Source of the DNA: Dirofilaria immitis
Lineage: Eukaryota; Nematoda; Chromadorea; Rhabditida; Onchocercidae
Direction of reading: 5' to 3'
DNA: 64,000 nt
Assembly: GCA_024305405.1 (NCBI GenBank)
Contig: JAKNDB010000105.1
Location: 930,001 to 994,000 of the forward strand
The notes beneath the pieces are model-generated. The model saw nothing but the letters and a program-made list of their open reading frames with translations, was not told where the DNA came from and did not search any database. Shown piece after piece: positions 52,028-63,652 of the stretch (its first letter is position 1; each line of letters begins with the position of its first letter). The translations under genes were made by a program, and so were the position numbers.

Positions 52028-54185
52028 ATGGCTGACATGGAATTGCGAGCATTCGAAGCCCATCTGGATACGATGCTGGATCAGTTGAATGAAGAATCCA
52101 CGGAACTGATCATCGAGCGACCGCGATATGCTCATGCGGTCATGGTATTTGCTAGTGGTGATGAACCAGGCGAATTACTCACCGTAAAATTTTTTAACGA
52201 ATTTTTTACAGTTTTCCAAGATTAGTTTTTTCAAATATTCATTTAATAACCTATATTTTATGTGCTGTTACGTTTACTCTATTTATTTTTTTAATTAAAA
52301 TACAATATCATAATATTGATTTGAAATAATTAAGCAATTCCATGTTAGCCAATATATTCTTTCATATTTCTGAATTTCATGGAAGAAAAATGTTAATCTA
52401 CAAACAATCCGTAATTTTTACTTTGGATTATATGTAATCAATTCTGTTTTCTAAAATTATAAAAATAAGGCATTTTATAATGAAACTTTCACTTAGATTT
52501 CTCTTACAATTTATAATTTCGAACATTCTTAAATGATCGAATCGATTGGGGAGATGGAAAAAGTTTTGCTTTTGTTAATTGTAAATGAATGACAGTCGAT
52601 TGATACTAGTTTGTGGCTGGAATAGCAATATATGTGCAACTAATTCATTATTTCTTTAAAAAGACTGTCTTTAAAAGATCTTTTTTAAAATCAATTTGGA
52701 CATTTTTGTTGACAAAGAAATTGAAAAAGTCAATATTTACTGATTTGAGCAGAAACAAATCTTAAAATTAAACTTTCTGTTTTTTTTTTGCATTTACTAT
52801 TAGTATCGATGACTGGATAAGAGCATAAAAAGCATATTAAATTACATCAGTATTTTCAAATAAACAAGTTAATGAAGATCTACTTTCACTATCAATATGT
52901 ACTTATTACGAAGTTTGCTAGTAAAGATAGATGATGTGCTCTTCCTGCTCATTTCCATCGATACGTTTTTTGTTAATATATGCATTTTTGAAAGCTATTT
53001 TTCTATTATATGATGAAAAATCAGTAAATAATAATGACATATTCAGATATAGCTGATCAAAATTCACCGATAAATTTACAGGCTTCTCGAATCAAAACTT
53101 TGGATCCAGTATATGTTCCGATTGAAGCCGCAACGAATGGCCATCTAATTTTTCACCATTATTCAGAGTTCATTCTTTTCTTTTTATTGTGCTAACTTAA
53201 TTTAAATTTTTTTCCATAACAGCGATACAAATTTAAGTTATTTTAAATCAAATTGAAATCTGATTCCCAATTAAAAGATTTCAGAAACACGAATGCTACT
53301 TCAACAGTAGAATCGTCGAGTGATGGCTGTGATGATAGAGAAAATTTTGATCTAATTAATGCTATGAAAATTTATGGTGATGATGATATCCAGAAAGCGC
53401 TAAGAAAACTCGAGGAATCTCGAAGTATTCTTGATGAACCGATTACTCCATATCCTACTGTAAGTGCTACAGCTAATTAAATAAATGGAAAAAAAGATGA
53501 GAATTAATTGAACCACTAGTTGATCGCCAAATTAATATATTAATATATCAATTTCTCGTCATTTTTAAACTAAGGATAGCATTGATATGAATGCAGCAAG
53601 GAAATCTGATATCTAATGAAAATTTTATTTTAAATTTTATCAATTTACAGAATACACTTCTGTCAAACAGTTCTGAATTTGATTATGCTGATGATAGCAG
53701 TACAATACGTTCGAAAACACCACAAGTAATTGGAAACTCAATATTTTTAAACCATAAACTTAACAGATATTTAAAGTTTTAAGCAGACATCTCTCTTCAC
53801 TATTCAAAAATAATTATTGCTTCATCAGTTCGTCTCGTGAATGAATTTTCCATGCTCTGGATGAAAATTTTCAGAAATTTCGAGATGTATTTCTTCATTG
53901 CTTCTCGCTTATATGCGTGTGTAAATCGGCATTAAATGTCTCGCATGGAAATAAGCGGAACAGAAGCATATAGAAAGAAATTCGCTTGAAGCTTCAGTCA
54001 AGGCGATCGGTAAATTGACTAAGCCATGCGGTTTAAATAGTTCTTGCTAGGGCATAAAATAAACAATGATATATTCTAATAACTGATTTTTCGACTTTTA
54101 GGCGACTCATCTATCTATATCCCCAGGGTGTAGTCGATCTATCTCTGAAAGATACGCTCCATTGAAGGAGGGCATAGTGATGATG
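52028..54185 (+). CDS. 5' exons of an unrecognised acidic/serine-rich protein
   Basis: Five exons join in consistent phase: 52028-52183, 53082-53167, 53285-53459, 53651-53725 and 54102-54185, for 192 codons, after which the frame ends at a donor (GTGAGT) with no stop. The ATG lies four bases after an acceptor (GTATTGCAG), as expected for SL trans-splicing. The start is MADMELRAFEAHLDTMLDQL, an amphipathic acidic helix. Further on come GDDDIQKALRKLEESRS (coiled-coil-like) and a Ser/Thr-Pro-rich tail (RSKTPQ, LSISPGCSRSISERYAP). There is no signal peptide or membrane segment. The helix followed by an ALRKLEES-type segment vaguely recalls MRL (lamellipodin/MIG-10) adaptors, but no RA or PH domain was found, so I do not name it. 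The donor at 53168 (GTTCAT) is weak. The 3' part was not identified within the window. Confidence 0.55.
53800..54050. repeat. Diverged dispersed-repeat copy (within an intron)
   Basis: This non-coding patch shares an ordered set of short blocks with the island at 39.24-39.49 kb (GGCATTAAAT, then GCGGAAC, then AAATTC/AAATTT, then TGAAG). With 58.3-58.45 kb it shares an AAGCTT...GTCAAG...CGA...C block. This suggests a diverged family. There is no open frame. Confidence 0.35.
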
Positions 54186-54756
54186 GTGAGTTGTTTATCA
54201 ATATTTGCATAGCTTATTGAAATAATGATGATTCTGAAAAAGAATTGAATATTTCGGAAAAAATGGTCTTCAGTTTCCCAGTCAGTTACGAAAAGAACTT
54301 CGAGTATCCGTATCCTCAGCACGTAAATTATCGTGAAACGAAGCAATGCAACGTTTTGTACATATCAGCATGAAATTCCTTCTATTATTTTGATATGACG
54401 TATTGATTTTGTATTTTTTCATTGATATCGTGATAATCATAAATCTCTTGAATACTTCTTTAACCTCGATGTCATCTAATTTTTTATTATTTAGTCGTAT
54501 TTTTAGGAACCATTCCTTTCGTTTAAATATTGCGAATATATTAGGATGAGATATGTTTATGTGATTCTTTGTTTAGACAAAAAAATTTACTGAGTATGTC
54601 GATGCATATCTCTTGCATTATTATTACTTAGAGTCACATTCCGGCTTGTGTTATTATCATTAAAGTTATATGATATTTCAATTTGAGTAAACTTACAATT
54701 AATGGTCTCAGAATGAAGATTTGTTTAACTTTTTTTTCCTTAAACAGAGAGTTCGC

Positions 54757-54804
54757 TAAAAATATCTTATGAATTGATGATAAAAATATCTTATGAATTG
54801 ATGG
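54757..54804. repeat. 24-bp tandem duplication
   Basis: Two adjacent 24-bp copies of TAAAAATATCTTATGAATTG plus GATG, differing only at the last base. Confidence 0.9.
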
Positions 54805-54846
54805 TCGTTGTCTCGATACATATATACTGAGAAATATATATTACAA

Positions 54847-54871
54847 ATATATATAGATATATATATATATA
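54847..54871. repeat. Imperfect (AT)n tract
   Basis: Short ATAT run with one G interruption in AT-rich DNA. Confidence 0.7.
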
Positions 54872-57800
54872 ATTTGGTTGAAAATCTTATTACATAATTT
54901 TTGAAATTTGCGAAAAGTGCATTAATGAAACTTTTATCTCATATCAAAAACATTAAAATATGAACTTTGCAAATCATTCAAGGTATTCACAGCATTGAAC
55001 GATAACTCCAAACTATTATAATTGACACGAAGAAATTTTGACAGAAGAATCAATCTTCTACTTATTAACTATTATGCCAAGTTAAGCAATCACAAATAAA
55101 ATTGAATCGCTGCCATTCGCATCGTTTTTTGATTAATGTGAATAAAATTAGAAGATCTTTTTCATAAATACCTGTTGAAAATTTAAGAAATCATATAAAA
55201 CTGAATGGATTGTATTTTATGTCGTTAGTCTTCTCTTATCAATAAGAATTTTCTATAACAACGTGTGAAAATCCTATGAGATTCACATTTCAACTGTCAT
55301 TTTTCAGAACTGGTAAGAAAGCTGGGAGATTTTCCAAAAACACTATTTCCCACGATTTGTTGTTTTCTATGATCAATTCTTAATCAAACTCTGAAATTCT
55401 CAAATTTTCGATTTCTATCCAACTTCTACATATTTTTTAGAAAATTCATATTTAGCAAAGCTAAGTGTAGAAATAATTCATACTTGCAATTCATTTTTCT
55501 TAAATTTTCGAATTTCTTAAAAAGTATTTCAAATTACCTACCAATTTTGATTGGAAAATTCGTGGATGCTAAAAATTCAAATCAAAATAGTTAAACAGTA
55601 TTCCTAATTGTGGAAATTTATGAGTTCATGAAATTTTCAAATAATAATTGAAATTTTCTCAATAATCAGCTAAAGCGTTAATACCAGCTTGCAATTATTA
55701 ATGAAAAACTTTTCATTTGTATTTTAATACGAATGTATTTCTCGTTTTCTTTTTCAAAACTGAAGTTCTGATTATTTCAAAAGAAGGATCAGTTATGCAT
55801 AACACAGTTTTTACTAAATTAGTTCTGTCCATTTTTCTATTACATTCCAAACCTTTTGGAAAAGAATAAAATATGATAGAATCAATTGTATATCTCCTAA
55901 TATTCAGTGTAAATAAACGATCAGAAATAGGATTAACCGACCTACGAAAGATATGATATTTCTTCCCTTCGAGAAATATGCGTTATGATTAGATAGAGAT
56001 ATCGAAAGAAGATAGACAGATAAAGAAAAACCATTAAATTAATTCAACCTATCCCCACAAATATTATCGAACATATTTATATAACAATTATCAAATGGAT
56101 AAGGGAGCTCTCATGAAATGTGTTTTTGATCATCCTTATGATTTTTTCATCAAATGATCAAGCAAACGCAATGTTATTTTCTGAATTTGATAATGATAAA
56201 TAAAAAATTTATAAATTTTTGTTAACATTAATAGAGATTCATTTAATATTTAATGTCCCAATTAATAGACATCATTTCTTTATAGATGAATTATGGATTT
56301 GATATTGTATTTTTAATTCATGGCGAAATACTTTGTTCAGTCCATGATATATTTTTGCACATTTTTAAGAAACTTTCGTACATCTTGGAATTTTCATGAT
56401 TTATTCATCTATTTCACGATCATAAATTGTAACTCATTTCTTGAGTATCTAACCTGAACTTACGAAATTCTGAGGAATCTATAAAAGCAATATATTTAAT
56501 ATTAAATTTTTTTGTATCGAATTAATACAGAACAATTAGATTTCATTTATTTTCAGCTCGAATTTAACACTTTCAAACTGTTAAAGCGCTGCGAAATTAA
56601 TGTTTATATCCGGATATCCATAATACTTTATCAATCAAGTTGAACAAAATTTGCAATTTTGAAGCATCAAAAGAATGAATCTTTGAAATTTCATTCATTC
56701 CTATTAACAACTGTGAGTTAATTTCGACTTCCATTTACTGCTTCATGTTTTAGTTGTACGAAATCAAATTAAAGTTCACAAAAAGATTTGTTGAGAAAAC
56801 TATGTCCCTCTTAATTGCTTGTTTTTTGAAATTTGGATAATATTTGATTCGCTAACTAAGTTTTGGGAATGAATAATGATAGGTTCAGAATTTGGAAAGA
56901 CTATAGCATTTTCATCTGTCCCAGTTCAAAATTGTCTTAGCATATATCTTTTTTCGAAAATGTCTAAATAACTTTTTCCACTCACTTTTTCTTTTCGAAG
57001 TTTTCATAGCATTTTCCATCGCTCTCTTCTTTTATCAGTTCTTGAAAATTTTCAAATTTTGCTAAATAATTTTGCAATCTGCGTATTTCCTTTTAAATTC
57101 CATAGAATTTTTTTCTAGGATCGCGTACATAATTTTTTAAGATTGTCTCTGAGTTTTACTTTTCAGCTTGCATTCTTATAAAGTGCCATTGCCAATGTTT
57201 AAAAAAGGCCCAAGCGAATAAATCAAATTCCATTATTTTAAAAGGAAGCCGATAAGAGAAAGAAGAGCATAAAAGGTTGCAAAGAGATGGTATCTCATCC
57301 CAACTCTTCTTATCTCAAAATCTGTTGAAGTGATATCTTAAACTTATTCTGAATGAAAAAATCAATCTTCTCATCTTGGGATCTTTAAATTTCTTTGCTT
57401 CAGCAAAAACATAGGAGGAAAAGATTAGGGTCGAAGATAAAGGGATGAAAGACTCATTTATACTAAAAGATATGACATTTCCGTTTAGACTAGGCTATCT
57501 GTTTCGATTACCATAAGATAAGTAATTTTGCATTATATTGATTTCATTTGAAAAAAACTCCTTGAATAAAAGCCCCGAAAAAAATGAATTTCATGGCGGG
57601 AGCAAAGGACAATGTCTGCTATCCATTTTCAATATTCGAAAACAATCAATTAACGACTGCAGTTGTCAGTGACTTCTGTCTCTTTCCTCTCATTTCTTAC
57701 ATTTATGAGGTTCATCAGAAGAAATATAAGATCATCATGTTGTGGCATATCACTCATCACTATCTACTATATGTCTGAAATAAGTTAGCAATCTAACCTG

Positions 57801-58299
57801 AAACTGATTATTCTTGTTATCTCAGTCGACCCCGCTTATTGGACACTCTTTTTTGATCGCTGATTCTCTTCAAAAACGTTATTTGGATGAATTCCTAGTG
57901 TTCACTTACTGAAAATTATAAGTGAACTGCAAATAATTTGGCTGTAAAATATACAATAGAATATTGTGAAGTAAAAAATCATTGCATCAATGAAGTTTAA
58001 AGTTAGATCTCAGATGAGTTAATTGCTGGTCCGAAATTTAACTTCAAAAATTGTCTGATTTAGTTATGAAAGAAGTTGAAATTTGTTTAACATTTAACTG
58101 CGGCTTTATTCTTGAATATAACATACAATTATATTCCAAGACAAACAAACTTGGAGTGAATAATAATAGGATGTCCCATAATTATTGGAAATTTCGAATT
58201 GCAGCATTTGATTTGATTAATTCTATTGTTCTAGTGAAAAATCAGAAAGAATCAGTGGAATAAAAGTATTTGATTCTCGAAATGCAGAGGACTTGCTGG

Positions 58300-58450
58300 A
58301 TGACAACTTTACCGGTAAGCCAGCCAACTTAAAGATTTCTTAACCGCAATGAAATTCATGTCGAAATCACATTTCAAGCTTTCGGTCAAGACGACCAACT
58401 GTATCACATCATTTGCAGTTCGTAACCAGAATCATCGTCACTCTTTATAG
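58300..58450. repeat. Possible third copy of the dispersed repeat
   Basis: A patch with GAAATTCATG...AAGCTTTCGGTCAAGACGACC resembles AAATTCGC...AAGCTTCAGTCAAGGCGATCGG at 53.98 kb. The match is short and imperfect. Confidence 0.3.
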
Positions 58451-59023
58451 CATAATTCTAAGAATTTGAATTCGAAGGTAGGAAACACTAATTCCATCGC
58501 TTACAATAATTGTAGTTTAGGTACAGTTATTGTAGTTTGAATTTTATTTCTCAATTTTGGAGTTGTATTTTACCGATTCCTTTTATTTGAAATTTCTTTC
58601 AAAAATCTATATCTGAAAGATTCTAAACATATATTACGAATCCTTGGTGATTGAAACGTCTGTCGACACTGATATTTCCAGTATACCATTGTTTATAATT
58701 TACAGACGAATGACAACATTATTTGTCATTCAGCACAACTTGAAGCATATTTATTTTTCCTACAAATATATTCTTTTCATCATACATCAATTCATTCTTT
58801 GTTCTTCAAAAATGATAACTGTGGAAGCAAAAAGAAGCTAGAAATATCAAAAATTTTAATGTCGAATAAGATTTTAAAAATTAACATTCCAAAATTTTTT
58901 AAAAATATTCATGTTACATATGCACATTTGAAAGCGAAGTTTTTAAATAAAATTGATGAATTAAAGGAGGAAGAGAAAGTTTTGTATATCTGTATTAATG
59001 TTTAATTGAAAATAACCTTTTAG

Positions 59024-60721
59024 GTATTATCACTACTGTTGTTGCTAAATGATTCTTTTTGCAATGATACTCCATTCGTCATCAATCGAATTACAAATCG
59101 TATCGAGTTTTCAGAATTATTGTTGGGATATAACTATAATTATGCTGCTAATCGTAATGTGGAGGTATGCAAGCTCTCTCGTTTACATTACTTTCTACAC
59201 CAAGTTAATTTATTTCTTTATCAGTTATATCTCTTCTGTTTGCTTGTCGTTCATTTCTTGTGACTTTTGGCATGGCACAAGAAGTATTCAAATAATTGTT
59301 ATGACAAGGTTTAACAACTGTTATTTATAAAGCTGGATACTCTCTGTGTGTTTTGGATTTTCTGCGCTTCAACTAATTGGCAAAGTTGAAGATGTTTCAA
59401 ATGATATTAATTAGTCATCATATTTTAGGTGATGATAAGTTTTATAATACGACATGTACTTATTCATCGTGATACAATTTCTTTATCCTGTGAAATCTTC
59501 CAAAAATGGCGAGATTCACGTCTTAAATATTCTGGAATTAAATCCATTACTGTGAGTTTCTTTTTAGTTTAATAGAATTCGAATATCGAAAAGTTTCGGA
59601 TTTTTATAACCTGATTATTCTTTTGTCAAAATATAGCAGTTACGTCGGAATTTTTTGGTTATAAAACCTTGTTTTTTTTCATCTTTCAGAATTCTTACAG
59701 TGGTTATATAAAGTTGCTTTCTTGTTTCAGATTCCAAAAACATTGAAATATGGAAGCCCGATACAAGCTTTCTTGATACCACTATAATGTATAGCGCAGA
59801 ATCGCTTCGTTTATATTCTAACGGTATTGTTTGTTGGAAGCAACGAGTTATTCTAACATTTCCTTGTGCTTCTTCGGACTTTGTTTTTAAACAAGTAAGA
59901 AAAAGAATTTTTAGCATCTATAAAATAATAAAAATATTTTAGAAAAAAAACGGTAATCATCATGTGGGATGTATAATAGTATCGTATAAACAATTTTGTA
60001 TCAATCCTGTGTGCATCGATTTTTATGAATTAAAGTGGTTTACTGTTCATTAAGTATTTATTTATAACTATTGTTCATTTCACAAATATTGTCTCTAAAT
60101 GTGATTTGATCAATGTAATAACAACAAATTCAATTTAAAAAAAAAAAACAAATTTTTAAAGATAAAAATTTTTCAACATATATGCTTATGTATAAGGCAA
60201 TGATATTTCGTAATGGTACTGCTTCATCAAATTCTTTCTTCGTCTCACAGATGAAACTTTTTGAAAAGTTTCTTTTTTCGCTTAATGAACTCATTCTTAA
60301 ATCTAATACGTGAGATGAATTGATTCATTTGTATAATAGAAACAAAATATTCATTCTATTTATTATATAGATTGGATTCAAATTAATGGAGAGAGAGAGA
60401 GAGAGAGCAATATTCGGAGATAAAATTATTCATAAATGATAAACTTTTCAGAGTGATTTATCAACGCTGGATTGTTCATTAATTATTGGAAGTTTCGATA
60501 ATTCAGGGGCAGAATCGATAATATATAGAGTGAGTGATATCATGTTACCATCGAATTTGAATCGGTCATATGCGAACCTCATGATGAATTATACCATTAC
60601 AACGTTTGAAGACGTTGCACCAAATGGAGAATCGATGATTCAAACTGTCATACATTTCCTCATTGAATCGGATCTCATTGTTCGATTTTCTAATGAAACA
60701 AACTTCAATCGAATTGTGTAA
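59024..60721 (+). CDS. Cys-loop ligand-gated ion channel, extracellular domain only
   Basis: Cys-loop receptors are pentameric neurotransmitter-gated channels. Four exons join in phase: 59024-59164, 59429-59555 (weak donor GTTTCT), 59731-59894 and 60452-60721, for 233 residues plus stop. The first begins with a hydrophobic run (VLSLLLLL), probably the rest of a signal peptide whose start exon was not found. Diagnostic segments in order are ELLLGYNYNY (N-terminal helix), IFQKWRDSRLKY (the W-x-D-x-RL motif), IEIWKPDTSFLD (loop A), ESLRLYSNGIVCWKQRV (beta strands into loop E) and LTFPC...DCSLIIGSF (Cys loop). The Cys loop spans 16 residues between cysteines instead of the usual 13, with the FPFD core altered. 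The frame stops at 60719-60721, just before the expected first membrane helix, and no helices were found downstream. It may be a truncated or decayed gene, a soluble binding protein, or have unrecognised 3' exons. Confidence 0.68.
60388..60407. repeat. (GA)n microsatellite
   Basis: About ten GA units, located in the intron just upstream of the last channel-like exon. Confidence 0.88.
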
Positions 60722-60724
60722 AGC

Positions 60725-62555
60725 TTTTATGATTTCTAATCTTATAATCTATATTTTATAGAAGCATTTCAAGATTTAAAATTCACCATACTAAAAACTT
60801 AAAAAGCAATTGAATTCCTTGTGTAACGCTATTATTTGAAACTTATTAGAAGCTTATGCTCAGCTAAATGGTCTTCTTTTATATTCAATTCGTGCTTTGA
60901 ATTTAGTGAAGCAAATTTTGTTTAAAATTTGAAATTAACCCTTAGTATAGAAATTTTTAAGCCTCAGAATATATTGGCATACATTGAGAAATTTATGCTT
61001 TATATTTGAACATAATTTGTGCCTTAGGATAAATAAATGATTAGTCTTGGAATGGCTTTCTGACAAATGTAAATTTCAAAATTTTTATGATTTTTAACCA
61101 TCAAAGAAATTGGCATTTTAAATACAATTTTAAATTTCGGTATATAGCAAGTAAATAAAATATTATGTAATAAGTTGTTAAAAATTAAATACAACCTCTT
61201 TATATGGTATATGTAGAATCAGTGAATATGTGCTGTTATAGAATGTGTTTTATATTAAGTTTGAATTCGATGTTGATATTTACAAAAAAAAAAAAAACAA
61301 TTTTTATGTAATAGTGGAAAATTTCTTCAGAAATTAATGAAATAAATACAATATGATTTATATTGTTTATCCATCTTCACAGATGCGCTATTTTCAATGA
61401 CAAGAAATGCAAAAATGAAATGAAAGTTTATAACATTCAAATAAATCATTTCGTCTTTTATGCACTGCCAAAAATATTGAATAGTTAAAATATCGAATGA
61501 TATGATTTTTTTCCAATTTTTTAATTTTCTCTAAAGAAGTTTTGGAAGAAAATATTCTGCCCTTTAATATTTTTGTATCACATTAAATTTAATAATTTAA
61601 TCACTTGAATAGACATATATTGTAAAAAATTTTTCATCTCATTAAGCGATTGCTAATATATTTTGATAGTCGAATTGAAAAGATTTGAAATTGTTCAAAA
61701 ATCTTGCAAATTTAATTAGTGTTAATCTTAGTTTACGAAATATTGAGAAAAAAAAAGATTTTTCTAAAATTTTATTTATTTCATAGCAAAGATATGAGAT
61801 TGATTTTTATGATTAGAATGCTTGAAACAATCGATATTTTTTCTAGTACCAATTGAAAATAGGAAGAAAGAATGCAACTAAAATAATTCTTCCCAAATTA
61901 TCTATTCCCTGTTATAGATGATTATATTAATCTGAGTATTTCAGATGTCGTCTTTGATTATCTGCTCCAATCTTTCTAGATTTCGCTAATGTATTATCAT
62001 TTCTTTAAGTTGAAATATTCGATGTTGCTTTATTATATTAGATTTTATGAATTTCTTATAAGTTTCATTACCTAGTACTTGAATTTCAATTCATTGAATA
62101 TTTTTATCCAAGAAATTACTTGTCATTATAGCATATTGCGACTGAAAAAAAAGGAGAAAATACCTATTCTTTACAAATCTCTGATAGAAGCCAATTGCAC
62201 ATATTGAAAATCTGAGATTGTTGAAATGCTAAGAATAAGAAAAACGAATAAGTTATGACCAAAGAGTTATCAATAAATAAGGATTAAGGAAATTTTCCAA
62301 GATAAAAATTATAATGAGAGGAAACAAAATTTGATAATTTTATTGTTGAAGTGCAGCGATTTTCGCTAATTATTTTATCGGTCGTATAACGAAAACTCTG
62401 TAGTGGAAATGAATGAAAAATGCTTCGCTTTTAATTTGCTTTACTTCTGTCTCAATTATTCTCAACTAATTATCAGTTATATGAAAAAGACCACAGGCAG
62501 TTTTATGCCTGTGAATTTAGGAAGCAAATTATTTTTATTTGAACATAAATTATTT
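60725..62555. other. AT-rich non-coding stretch after the channel-like gene
   Basis: I searched all frames for the four membrane helices expected after a Cys-loop ligand-binding domain and saw none. There is no other supported feature. Confidence 0.45.
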
Positions 62556-62560
62556 TATAG

Positions 62561-62801
62561 AATTTCAAAAGGAACTGGAGGAAGTTCTACTGCCACTAAT
62601 CATCGAAAGTCGAAAAAGATTTGGTAATAATTCGTTATTGCTTGTGCTTGATTCTGTTAACATTGGCAGTCAACTAATCGATCCGGAATTAAATCGAAAA
62701 TCATTGTCAAAATTAGCTGCTGGGCTAAATATCTTGGAACTTCTCAAAGTTTTCTTCAGAAATCATGTAGTTCAAGAATATATTAGAGGAATACATCATT
62801 G
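62561..62801 (+). CDS. Exon of a large, probably synthetase-related protein (unassigned)
   Basis: A clean exon with acceptor TTTTATAG and donor GTAAAC encodes about 80 residues: LEEVLLPLIIESRKRFGNNS, then LLLVLDSVNIGSQLIDPELN and LSKLAAGLNILELLKVFF. Codon use and length look genuinely coding. It lies just upstream, on the same strand, of carrier and condensation-domain sequence, so it may be part of the same megasynthase, but I cannot assign it to a domain. It ends in phase 2, and no following exon joins without a stop. Confidence 0.45.
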
Positions 62802-62897
62802 GTAAACAAAATCATGCAAGAGATTAAATTTCATTCAATTTTGAAAAAGAAATTAAAATTTCATTTTCAAAATTGATAATTTGGGAAGAAAAGAAAT

Positions 62898-63293
62898 GAT
62901 GAATTAGGAAAAGCTGGAGAATTTACAGCAGTACTTCGTTTTAATTTCATCGACGATAATGAATATTTTGTTTCGGATAATGAAATCTTTACTTTTTCGA
63001 TTATGCAAGAGCATTTTGGAAGTACATTACAAATACCAGTGGAAGAGATTAAGCAAATTGCGTTGCAAGTCATCATTTTTCGACAGCTATGGATTGCAGT
63101 TACAGAATCCAAATTTATCAAAATATAAAATTATATGATTTTGATGGATTCGAATGTGGTTATGTCAAGAGAATCAGTTCAGCAGCAGATTTTAGAAAAT
63201 TTCGGAAATTTTCGAAAAGAATTAAGTAAAAATACAAAATACAAAGTACTCGAGATAGGTAGAGAAAATTTACAAAAAGTGACTATAGAGTGA
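62898..63293 (+). pseudogene. Interrupted coding region upstream of the carrier domain
   Basis: One frame stays open from DELGKAGEFTAVLRFNFIDD to FIKI, meets a single TAA at about 63126-63128, and continues in the same frame through MDSNVVMSRES, ILENFGNFRKELSKN and KYKVLEIGREN to TGA. KYKVLEIG followed by Gly/Arg is reminiscent of the first motif of PKS-type methyltransferases (LEIGAGTG), but the next residues do not fit. Two other frames look coding just downstream (SEWLLSHQEIQ...HILDIFSFHDQ, and DYRVNGFYPTKKF). The pattern is that of a decayed or error-laden coding stretch. Confidence 0.35.
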
Positions 63294-63415
63294 ATGGCTT
63301 TTATCCCACCAAGAAATTCAAAGTTCCACAGAAACTCATATCTTGGATATCTTCTCCTTTCATGATCAAGCAATAATCCACGTTTCAAAATCAGTTCTGA
63401 TGGAGGAAACAAATT

Positions 63416-63652
63416 ATGATAATTGATGAAATTCGGAAAGCACTAGAAATTATAGTTGAAACATCATCTAACGATAACCAAGCATCATTTATATTTCTCG
63501 GATTTAATTCTCTAAAATTGGCAACATTGGAATTTGTTTTGCAAATTGAATTTTGTGGAAAATCTTTGATATCTTATAAAAGTACTCATCAGAATCCTAC
63601 TGTTATTAATGCTTGGGTGAATTTGAATAGAGTTTTTCAGAATATATTTTGA
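63416..63652 (+). CDS. Peptidyl/acyl carrier (PCP/ACP) domain, NRPS-PKS type
   Basis: Carrier domains hold the growing chain on a phosphopantetheine attached to serine. The frame reads DEIRKALEIIVETS, then FIFLGFNSLKLATLEFVLQI, then a loop and HQNPTVINAWVNLN. This follows the carrier signature: a helix, the LG-x-(N/H/D)-S-L attachment site with its serine present, a second helix, and a PT-x closing helix. The domain is followed within 60 bases by the start of a condensation-type domain, as in nonribosomal peptide synthetases. The true exon start is unknown; the ATG at 63416 need not be a real start. The downstream frame shifts at about 63640-63655. Confidence 0.58.
   Translation: MIIDEIRKALEIIVETSSNDNQASFIFLGFNSLKLATLEFVLQIEFCGKSLISYKSTHQNPTVINAWVNLNRVFQNIF

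Larger units (their letters stand above)
54190..59023. other. Non-coding stretch before the channel-like gene
   Basis: No exon that continues the gene at 52028-54185 could be found, and the start exon of the channel-like gene (with its Met) was not found either. The open frames at 57584-57778 and 58051-58263 lack splice signals and family resemblance. Confidence 0.4.

Noticed and set aside
57584..57778. 64-codon frame MNFMAGAKDNVCYPF considered as a signal-peptide exon for the channel-like gene
   Set aside because: No donor in a phase matching the exon at 59024, and no signal-peptide shape.
59615..59917. 100-aa minus-strand frame over the channel-like exon
   Set aside because: It is the antisense shadow of the exon carrying IWKPDTSFLD; no motif or splice support.
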